From positions 124,001 through 188,000 of the forward strand of contig JAITLO010000018.1 of assembly GCA_031277855.1 (NCBI GenBank): a stretch of DNA of 64,000 bases, read 5' to 3'. A program made the translations under genes and the position numbers. The notes below the pieces were generated by a model that saw only the letters and a list, made by a program, of their open reading frames with translations, was not told the origin of the DNA and searched no databases. The first letter of the stretch is position 1, and each line of letters starts with the position of its first letter. Positions 25,709 through 31,768 of this stretch are shown here, piece by piece. Source of the stretch: Acidovorax sp. (GTDB taxonomy: Bacteria; Pseudomonadota; Gammaproteobacteria; Burkholderiales; Burkholderiaceae_C).

Positions 25709-26005
25709 TTAACCCCGCGCAGCCTGGGCGGACTCCACAGTCCAGGCCAACACGTCAGCTGCGATGCGGTCCATCAAATAATCAGGTAGCTGCAGCATGC
25801 CAGTACGGCGGTGCAATTGATCGCCCAGGCGAAACAGCAACCGAGCGTAGGCTGAGGCGGAGAGCTCCAGACTGTCCGCAGCTTCATGGGCGCGCTGGGT
25901 GTCAGCCTTAGGAAGACGCAGCGGGATGGGGCGTTCGTGCTGGATCTTGCCTAGCTCGCCAGTGAGGCGGCTAGGGCGATGCAGAGGGTGCGCAGCGGTG
26001 GTCAT
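25709..26005 (-). CDS. Hypothetical early phage protein (first gene of the leftward operon)
   Basis: 98 residues. The core RPIPLRLPKADTQRAHEAAD with LELSASAYARLLFRLG has the strand-helix-helix look of a ribbon-helix-helix DNA-binding protein, though this is only suggestive. The start ATGACC is preceded by GAGG, and 15 bases upstream by the dyad TTGTAACAA. The same arrangement occurs upstream of the gene at 26430. It is likely the first gene of the early operon, under repressor control. Confidence 0.6.
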   Translation of the reverse strand: MTTAAHPLHRPSRLTGELGKIQHERPIPLRLPKADTQRAHEAADSLELSASAYARLLFRLGDQLHRRTGMLQLPDYLMDRIAADVLAWTVESAQAARG

Positions 26006-26020
26006 GTACGATGCCTCGAT

Positions 26021-26029
26021 TTGTTACAA
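26021..26029 (-). promoter_or_regulatory. TTGTTACAA dyad 1
   Basis: A 9-bp dyad TTGT-T-ACAA. It lies 15 bases before the start codon of the leftward gene at 26005. The same 9 bases occur at 26449-26457 with similar spacing to another leftward start. Confidence 0.5.
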
Positions 26030-26055
26030 GTATTGAAAGAATGAAAAGGGCTTCA

Positions 26056-26277
26056 ATGAAACAACCATCAGTCGGGCAGGTGTTCACCACCAAACGTGGC
26101 GAGAAATTCTTCGTAGAGGATGTGTTTTCCACCCATGACCCCGAAGACGAGGAATCCTCCCCCGACGGATTCATGGTGTTTCTCGCCCCCGTCGGAGCTG
26201 GTCAGGACGCCTTCGGAGAGGAGTTCCTTGACTCGGAGTTTCAAGAGTGGTGCGAGGCCAACGGCGTCAGCTACTGA
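26056..26277 (+). CDS. Small acidic hypothetical protein
   Basis: 73 residues from ATG 26056 (26041 is also possible). The sequence has the feel of a folded small domain: SVGQVFTTKRGEKFFVEDVF, then FMVFLAPVGAGQDAFGEEF and FQEWCEANGVSY. Codon third positions are GC-rich as in real genes of this genome. It overlaps a leftward gene (26068-26430) on the opposite strand over almost its whole length, so at least one of the two may be spurious. No family was recognised. Confidence 0.5.
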   Translation: MKQPSVGQVFTTKRGEKFFVEDVFSTHDPEDEESSPDGFMVFLAPVGAGQDAFGEEFLDSEFQEWCEANGVSY

Positions 26278-26430
26278 GAACTCGCAAGGCTGCCGCTGCG
26301 TGCTCCACACGTAGCGGCGCGCGCCCGCTCCCTCGCACAGATAGAACAGCCGCTCAGGCCGGCCCAGTAGATTGCGGGCAAGACGCACGCACGGCTGCCG
26401 TGCGTCTTGGGAGTCGGTGGACTTGGTCAT
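26068..26430 (-). CDS. Hypothetical phage protein antisense to the 26056 gene
   Basis: 120 residues. The N-terminal half looks protein-like: PCVRLARNLLGRPERLFYLC, then RRYVWSTQRQPCEFSVADAV. It starts ATGACC with the dyad TTGTAACAA 18 bases upstream, just like the gene at 26005, which supports the start. The C-terminal half (SSDGGEKHHESVGGGFLVFG) overlaps the rightward gene and may be less real. No family was recognised. Confidence 0.5.
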   Translation of the reverse strand: MTKSTDSQDARQPCVRLARNLLGRPERLFYLCEGAGARRYVWSTQRQPCEFSVADAVGLAPLLKLRVKELLSEGVLTSSDGGEKHHESVGGGFLVFGVMGGKHILYEEFLATFGGEHLPD

Positions 26431-26448
26431 GTACTATTGAGTGCTGGA

Positions 26449-26457
26449 TTGTTACAA
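26449..26457 (-). promoter_or_regulatory. TTGTTACAA dyad 2
   Basis: An exact copy of the dyad at 26021-26029, here 18 bases before the leftward start at 26430. The following GTACATGACC is shared too. It is likely a regulator site common to both leftward promoters. Confidence 0.5.
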
Positions 26458-26472
26458 CGTAAGCAGGATCAT

Positions 26473-26522
26473 TGCCGAATATTTTCGGCATGTCAATAGA
26501 TGGTTGTCGAAAATTTTCAACA
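26473..26522 (+). promoter_or_regulatory. Twin repressor operators
   Basis: TGCCGAATATTTTCGGCA at 26473-26490 is a perfect 7+7 inverted repeat with a 4-base centre. TGTCGAAAATTTTCAACA at 26505-26522 matches it in layout. The centres are 32 bases apart, about three helical turns, on the same face. The second site covers the first codons of the repressor gene, so the repressor probably controls itself and the leftward early promoter. Confidence 0.7.
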
Positions 26523-26835
26523 CATTGGCGAGCGCTTAAAAGAAGAACGCCTACGCATCGCGTACGCGCAGGTTGCTTTTGCGGACGCATGCGCCATCAA
26601 CAGAGGCACGCTATCCAATTGGGAGAAGGGCGAGCAGACCCCCTCTGCCGCCGCTCTCGGCGTGATGGCCAATCTCGGCGTTGACGTTCTTTACGTGGTG
26701 ACTGGCCAACGTGCTGGTCAGTCTGAATCCACATTAGCGCCCGCTGAGCGAGAGCTGCTGCAGGCGTGGCGGCATGGGACGGAGCAGGGGCGTAAGGCCT
26801 TAGTTGCAATGGCGGACGCTTTGAAACCAAAGTAA
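26500..26835 (+). CDS. Prophage repressor (Xre-type HTH)
   Basis: A 111-residue DNA-binding protein. The HTH is at residues 8-62: IGERLKEERLRIAYAQVAFA, then INRGTLSNWEKGEQTPSAAA. After the HTH come VDVLYVVTGQRAG and a helical tail (ERELLQAWRHGTEQGRKALV). It lacks an S24 protease domain, so it is not cleaved through RecA as lambda CI is. Induction must work another way, such as an SOS-made antirepressor. Twin operators flank and overlap its start. It separates the leftward early genes from the rightward cargo. Confidence 0.82.
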   Translation: MVVENFQHIGERLKEERLRIAYAQVAFADACAINRGTLSNWEKGEQTPSAAALGVMANLGVDVLYVVTGQRAGQSESTLAPAERELLQAWRHGTEQGRKALVAMADALKPK

Positions 26836-26873
26836 GACCAACTTAGCGCCGTGTAATAACCGTAGAGGAAAAA

Positions 26874-28028
26874 ATGCCAGCTAAAACCGCGCCAAAGCAA
26901 GCAATTGGCACAGTGATAAATGATTCACCAATCAGTTTTATTGAGATTGGAGAGTTATCTCTTGATTCTGCCAACCCGCGAATGCCTGAAAGTGTTTTGC
27001 GCGATGAAAAGTCAATGATGACTTTTATTGCGGAAAGTACGGCGATTGAAGATTTGATGCAGGCGATTGCACAAAATGGCTTTTTTGAAGGAGAGCCCGT
27101 CGTTGCAATTAGAGAAAATGATAAACTGGTCGTTGTTGAAGGGAATAGAAGATTAACGGCTGTACGCTTGCTCAGTAATCCATACTTGGTTGATAAACCA
27201 GCAGGTAGAATAGTTTCAATATCTGAAAGTGCGCTTCATAAGCCTCCCAAGATACCCGTAATAGTTAGAAAAAGTCGGGAAGAAGTGCTTCCTTATTTGG
27301 GGTTTAGGCATATTACTGGTGTTAAACAGTGGGAGCCATTGGCCAAAGCACGATATATAGAGCAGATCTACGAAGGAACGGATTCAAAATCTCCGCCAGA
27401 AATAAGGTATGCTGAGGTTGCAAGAATTATTGGAAGTCGAAAAGACCACATTCATCGCAATCTTGATGCATTAGCTGTATATCGAGTAATAAGGGATAAC
27501 GATTTTTTTCAAATCCCTGATCTTTCTGAGAAAAGTATTCGCTTCGCAGTTCTCTCTACTGCGGTAGCAGATGAAAAAATCGGGATTTATCTTGGCGTTT
27601 CACGCTCTACTGAAGATGATGAGGATGCATTACCGAATCATCCCATAAACAATTCTTCGGCTCTTAAAGAAAAAAATATAAGAGACATGGCCGATTGGCT
27701 TTATAAGAAAGATGAAAAAGGCCAAACTCGCGTCGGGGAAAGTCGAAATCTAAGACAGCTTTCAGCGGTGGTTGGCACAAAGCATGCACTTGAGGCATTT
27801 AGGTCTGGAAGCACGCTTTCATATGCGTATCGACTAACTAAAGGAGCCTCTGAAGAGTTGAAAGAGCTTTTGTATGAAGCGGAAAATGTTTTGACTCGAG
27901 CTGTTGGATTTGTTGCGAATGTTGATTATGAGCAGGAGTTGTATATGCTGGCAAAGCAGCTTCGAGAAAAAATCAATTTGATTGGGAAAACGATCCAAGA
28001 TAAGAAGATTTCTAGCGATGAGTTTTAA
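26874..28028 (+). CDS. ParB N-terminal-domain protein of the cargo cassette
   Basis: 384 residues. The N-terminal 110 residues form a ParB/Srx-like domain: IEIGELSLDSANPRMPES, FFEGEPVVAIRENDKLVVVE, then GNRRLTAVRLL, where EGNRR stands for the ParB GERR nucleotide-binding box. Residues 130-210 resemble a helical KorB-like part (YAEVARIIGSRKDHIHRNLD). The DNA is visibly AT-rich (about 40-45 percent GC in sampled lines) against a GC-rich phage, a sign of recent transfer. It overlaps the next gene by 11 bases, so the two products probably act together. Partitioning is unlikely in an integrated phage; a defence or DNA-modification role is inferred from the nuclease-like and methyltransferase neighbours. 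Confidence 0.75.
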   Translation: MPAKTAPKQAIGTVINDSPISFIEIGELSLDSANPRMPESVLRDEKSMMTFIAESTAIEDLMQAIAQNGFFEGEPVVAIRENDKLVVVEGNRRLTAVRLLSNPYLVDKPAGRIVSISESALHKPPKIPVIVRKSREEVLPYLGFRHITGVKQWEPLAKARYIEQIYEGTDSKSPPEIRYAEVARIIGSRKDHIHRNLDALAVYRVIRDNDFFQIPDLSEKSIRFAVLSTAVADEKIGIYLGVSRSTEDDEDALPNHPINNSSALKEKNIRDMADWLYKKDEKGQTRVGESRNLRQLSAVVGTKHALEAFRSGSTLSYAYRLTKGASEELKELLYEAENVLTRAVGFVANVDYEQELYMLAKQLREKINLIGKTIQDKKISSDEF

Positions 28029-28995
28029 TGTTGGCCCTGTTCATCGAAGAGTTCCGCATTTAATGGCGGACTTAATAGAGCTTCTATTGGTTGTTGGCTA
28101 CGATGGCTGCACACATCTTTCAAAGCAGAGTGCAGAAGCATTGATTTCAGCCTCACAGATTCATGCTGAAGAAGCGGATGATGCTGAACGCGAAGAGGAA
28201 GAAGATGTTGCTGATGCTGAAAAAAATGATCGTATTTCAGTCGCAATGGAAGATGCTTGGAAAATATTGATTTATCGGGATAATTTTTTTGGGGATGCTT
28301 ATCCATTCGATGTTGATGGTCAAACGATAAGGCCATCGAGTGAAATTACAGAGGGTGGCAGGATTTATAGATTTCTTCTTGCATGCTCAAGATTACGTTC
28401 GTTTGTTGGAACGCGGAGAGCTGCATGGGCAAAAGGATTTTCTTATTTGAGCGCATTTGCTTTGAGGCAGGGGTTACCTAATAAAGCAAATGTTAGGGTT
28501 TTTGATGCAAATTCAGACGATCGAAAAAAATTTTACTCAACGGATCTGCGTGAAGCATTAAAAATTCTAGGTAAAGATTTACATGCGCTTAGCATCAATG
28601 AGGTTGAGTGCGATAAGCAAAGCTCATCTGGCGATGCAACTATAGACATAGTCGCTGCTTACCCTTTTGAAGATGGAGCCTCTGGAACAATTGCGGCATT
28701 GGGGCAATGTGCTGCAAGAGAAAAAGAATGGCCCTCAAAAAGATTTGAGGGCCATCCCGATACGTTACGCGCTTTTTACCAACTAACACATGATCCACTG
28801 CATTTCACTTTCATCCCTTTAAGTTACCGGCTTTCCACAGGGGAGTGGGTACAAGGAAGTAAGGTGACGGGAACCGTTGTCTTAGATCGCGGAAGAATTC
28901 TGAATCTTGTTTTGATTTCTGATGATTGCACCGAAATTCTAGAGTCAGAGTGGTTTAGAGGGTTTGAAGATTGCCTTCCTTTGACTGTGGCGTAG
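28018..28995 (+). CDS. Putative PD-(D/E)XK-like nuclease of the cargo cassette
   Basis: 325 residues from ATG 28018, which overlaps the ParB-N gene. An acidic stretch (residues 51-71) follows a helical N-terminus. The part SSSGDATIDIVAAYPF (residues 202-217) followed by AALGQCAAREKEW (226-238) resembles the core of restriction-like nucleases (GD-x-G-x-D-[IV], then a strand ending in QC). A classic E-x-K is not visible, because Gln230 stands at that place. Low GC matches the ParB-N gene. The stop is two bases from the end of the convergent methyltransferase gene. A restriction role is inference. Confidence 0.6.
   Translation: MSFNVGPVHRRVPHLMADLIELLLVVGYDGCTHLSKQSAEALISASQIHAEEADDAEREEEEDVADAEKNDRISVAMEDAWKILIYRDNFFGDAYPFDVDGQTIRPSSEITEGGRIYRFLLACSRLRSFVGTRRAAWAKGFSYLSAFALRQGLPNKANVRVFDANSDDRKKFYSTDLREALKILGKDLHALSINEVECDKQSSSGDATIDIVAAYPFEDGASGTIAALGQCAAREKEWPSKRFEGHPDTLRAFYQLTHDPLHFTFIPLSYRLSTGEWVQGSKVTGTVVLDRGRILNLVLISDDCTEILESEWFRGFEDCLPLTVA
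28728..28755. repeat. Perfect 12-bp inverted repeat inside the nuclease-like gene
   Basis: ATGGCCCTCAAA (28728-28739), the loop AAGA, then TTTGAGGGCCAT (28744-28755). It is fully complementary and lies inside the coding sequence (residues near EWPSKRFEGHP). It could form a strong mRNA hairpin or be a protein site. Confidence 0.7.
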
Positions 28996-28997
28996 GT

Positions 28998-29939
28998 TTA
29001 CCAGATATTCTTGGGTAAATTTCGAGCGACAGCCTCAAATAGCGGTGGTGGAACAGCATTACCCGCCACTTTATATTTCATATCCAGGCTTGCTCTTTCC
29101 GTATCAGGAAACTTGAAATCCTTGGCAAAGCCCTGCAGGCGTGCGGCTTCCAGATAGGTGAAACGGCGGGCGCGACCTTCTGTCTCGAACTTCCAGACGT
29201 TATGCTCCACCTTCACCATTTTTGGGCTCATGGGGTGCAGTGGCATGTGGCGAGGGTTAGCCACAATAGTGCGCGAGGTTTCATCCCAGTCATTGCGACG
29301 ATCACGGGACAGGTAGTACCAATGGAAGTCACGCGCGTAGAACTCGCCTTCAGGCCACTCGGGCAAGTCTCCGATGGCATCGCGTATCGTCACCTTGGGG
29401 TTGGCGCAGCCCTCGCCATGGGTTGGATCTGGGAAGCGGTATTCCACATCAATATCGTTGCGAATACCAACGATGAGGATGCGGCGACGCTCCTGCGCTA
29501 CGCCAAAGTCCGCCGCATTGAGCACCTCAAATTTGACCTTGTAGCCGGCTTCGGTGAAGACTTTTATTTGATCTTCCACTAGGTGCGCAAAGTTCTTACG
29601 AACCATGCCGGAGACGTTCTCCACAATGAATGCCTTGGGCTTGACCTGGTTCAGCGCTCGAGCGAATTCCCGGTACAGGGTGTTGTACTTGTGGTCGGGG
29701 TTACGCTGCCCGCCCTGGCTGAAGCCTTGGCATGGGTAGCAACCTGCTAAGAGATCAGCTTGGGGGAAGGTTTTGATTGTGCTTACATCTTTGACGATGT
29801 ACTCGGTCTTCGGGTGGTTCGCCAGGTACACATCCTTAGCGTAAGGAAGAATGTCGTTGGCCATGACCACTTCAAAACCTGTAGCTACAAGGCCAGCGTC
29901 AGAGCCGCCGCAGCCGGTAAAAAGGGATACAGCTTTCAT
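28998..29939 (-). CDS. DNA (cytosine-5-)-methyltransferase
   Basis: A 313-residue m5C methyltransferase with all main motifs: I SLFTGCGGSDAGLVATGFE, IV GCYPCQGFSQGG with catalytic Cys70, VI FIVENVSGM, VIII AQERRRILIVG and X GNAVPPPLFEAVARNL. The start at 29939 fits motif I; ATG 29993 would add 18 residues. It faces the ParB-N/nuclease-like pair tail to tail with two bases between. Its GC content is higher than theirs, so the cassette may have been assembled from two sources. It could protect host DNA from the nuclease-like partner or act as an orphan anti-restriction enzyme. The recognition site is unknown. Confidence 0.92.
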   Translation of the reverse strand: MKAVSLFTGCGGSDAGLVATGFEVVMANDILPYAKDVYLANHPKTEYIVKDVSTIKTFPQADLLAGCYPCQGFSQGGQRNPDHKYNTLYREFARALNQVKPKAFIVENVSGMVRKNFAHLVEDQIKVFTEAGYKVKFEVLNAADFGVAQERRRILIVGIRNDIDVEYRFPDPTHGEGCANPKVTIRDAIGDLPEWPEGEFYARDFHWYYLSRDRRNDWDETSRTIVANPRHMPLHPMSPKMVKVEHNVWKFETEGRARRFTYLEAARLQGFAKDFKFPDTERASLDMKYKVAGNAVPPPLFEAVARNLPKNIW

Positions 29940-30111
29940 GGAGTTTGTGTGTGATTGGCCACGAGTGTAGCCGCCATCGTAAATTGTGGCCATAGCCTTG
30001 CAAATGAACCTACCTGGCCGCATGGCCATGTGGTGTGCATACGTGTGCACAACGGCGACGATGCTGCATGGCAACCGATCACGACACCATGCGTGCGGCC
30101 CCTCCAGGATC
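29940..30111. promoter_or_regulatory. Control region before the methyltransferase gene
   Basis: 172 bases without a gene. TGTGCA-TACGTG-TGCACA at 30034-30051 is a 6+6 dyad that could bind a regulator of the methyltransferase gene. No terminator for gene D was recognised here. Confidence 0.35.
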
Positions 30112-31305
30112 TCAAAATCTTGCTGAAAGAACCTCATCCCCGCCCTCGGCCTGCTTGGTCTCCAGCGTCATCTGGCTGGTGTAGCCGCTGCTGCCCAGGC
30201 TATGGCGCACACCCACCACAATCCATTCGGTTTCATCGATCTGTTTTTTGTAGCCCCTCACAACCACTGGGCGCTGGGGCATGAGGTCGGCCCGGCCATA
30301 GGCAAGCGTCATTTCAAATGAGTAGATGCCGCGCTGAATGCGCAGCCACTCTGCACGGGCAGCGGCCAGGGCGTCAGCCTCGCTGGCAAAGGTTTGGCGC
30401 AGTGTTTTGGCGCGGCCAGCCAGGCCGGCAATCACGCTGCTGCGCGTGCCGCGCTTGATGTTGTTGTAGAAGGCTTTGGCGCCGCTGTATGAATCGCGGT
30501 CTGCCCTGGCCCAGCGGTGCTGGTCGCCGTCGCCACGCACGATAACCACCGTGGGCAGCACCTTGCCGCTGGGGGTGCGCGCCTTGCGCGCCTGACTGAA
30601 AAGCAGGGTGCCGTTTTTGATGTTGCACAGGCAGTCCATTTGCCGGCCCAGGCGGCGCAGGAACGATGCGTCCGATTCATGCGCCTGATCGGCATGCGGC
30701 ACCTTGCGTGCTTCGATTTCCTTGTCGACGCTGACCTTGAGCTGATTCTGCGCCGCAATGCTGCGCACGATGGTGCCCACGGTGGTTTTATGCCAGCTGC
30801 GGTCCTTCACGGTGCGCAGTTCGTCCAGCAGGTTGGCGGCGCGGGCACGCAGGGTGATGGTGTCGGGTGAGCCGCTGTATTCCACTGCTTGAATGGTGTA
30901 GCTGCCTTTGTCGATAAGACCCAGGGGAAAGCCTGCAATATTGGGCTGCTCTGGCTCTTTCTCTTTTTCCTTGGCATCTTCTGCAGGCGGCTGCTGTGGC
31001 TGCGGCCTGCTGCTATCAAACTGCCAGCCAATGGCCACGGTGAGAGTGTCGCCCGTGTCGGGCAGCTCTACGGCGCCGTCGTGGTCGCTGATGACAATTT
31101 CCACCTCGTCCGCTTCGCCGTCGCGGTTGTCGGTGATGCTGAGGCTGACCAGGCGCGGCGCAATGCGGCCTGAAATGTCTTGCCCCTTTACCGTCACGCG
31201 CCACACAGGGCGCAAATGGTCAAAGCGGGGGCCTTCACCCGTGGCCGCCGCGACCCGTGGCAGGCCGGCGCGGATGGTGGCCGTGGTGCTTGTTGTGTCT
31301 CCCAT
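30112..31305 (-). CDS. D: Phage late control/tail protein D
   Basis: A 397-residue baseplate hub protein of the gpD/VgrG-like family. It has the fold's N-terminal ISGRIAPRLVSLSITDNRDG and DEVEIVISDHDGAVELPDTG, and the middle HADQAHESDASFLRRLGRQM. In P2 it acts with U and T in tail assembly. A Gln/Pro/Glu-rich linker lies at residues 100-120. It is the last gene of the F-to-D tail operon, following U with 8 bases between. Confidence 0.93.
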   Translation of the reverse strand: MGDTTSTTATIRAGLPRVAAATGEGPRFDHLRPVWRVTVKGQDISGRIAPRLVSLSITDNRDGEADEVEIVISDHDGAVELPDTGDTLTVAIGWQFDSSRPQPQQPPAEDAKEKEKEPEQPNIAGFPLGLIDKGSYTIQAVEYSGSPDTITLRARAANLLDELRTVKDRSWHKTTVGTIVRSIAAQNQLKVSVDKEIEARKVPHADQAHESDASFLRRLGRQMDCLCNIKNGTLLFSQARKARTPSGKVLPTVVIVRGDGDQHRWARADRDSYSGAKAFYNNIKRGTRSSVIAGLAGRAKTLRQTFASEADALAAARAEWLRIQRGIYSFEMTLAYGRADLMPQRPVVVRGYKKQIDETEWIVVGVRHSLGSSGYTSQMTLETKQAEGGDEVLSARF

Positions 31306-31313
31306 GGTGCTGT

Positions 31314-31763
31314 TTAGTCCATTGCTACGGCGTCGGGTTCTTCCAGATCGCCCATTTCTTCGCGGGGTGGTTCGTCGTCATCGTCCTGGTCCACACGGCG
31401 CAGACTGAGCGCGAATTCAATCTTGCGGGCCGTCCCGTTCACATAGAACATGGATTTCGTTTCCTGCAGGTCGGTGATGACGTAGGCGCCATACACGGTG
31501 CCCGTGCCCTCTACCAACACCCACGCATTTCCGGTATTGCCCATGCGGCGCAATTCGTCCAGGCTGGCCACGTTGCCGGCGAACTCCGGCACCATGCTGC
31601 CGGACAGGGTGATGGTGTCCTCGCCCACGCCCAGGAATTGCGAGGCATCACGCGCCCCCACCAGGGACTGGGTGGGATGCTTCCAGGCCGTGCGGCGCTG
31701 CAGCTCTTGATAGGACAGGGTGTCGAGGCTGAAAACAAACAGCCCCAGGCAAAGCATCTGCAT
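31314..31763 (-). CDS. U: Phage tail protein U
   Basis: A 149-residue gpU-family protein. The sequence LDTLSYQELQRRTAWKHPTQ and GEDTITLSGSMVPEFAG are typical, as is WVLVEGTGTVYGAYVITDLQ. The tail is acidic (DQDDDDEPPREEMGDLEEPD). gpU takes part in completing the P2 tail tip. It is located between the tape-measure gene and D, exactly as in P2. Confidence 0.92.
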   Translation of the reverse strand: MQMLCLGLFVFSLDTLSYQELQRRTAWKHPTQSLVGARDASQFLGVGEDTITLSGSMVPEFAGNVASLDELRRMGNTGNAWVLVEGTGTVYGAYVITDLQETKSMFYVNGTARKIEFALSLRRVDQDDDDEPPREEMGDLEEPDAVAMD

Positions 31764-31768
31764 AGCGA

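Noticed and set aside
29940..30137. A methyltransferase start at 30137
   Set aside because: It would overlap gene D and add 66 residues with no family likeness; motif I fits a start at 29939.
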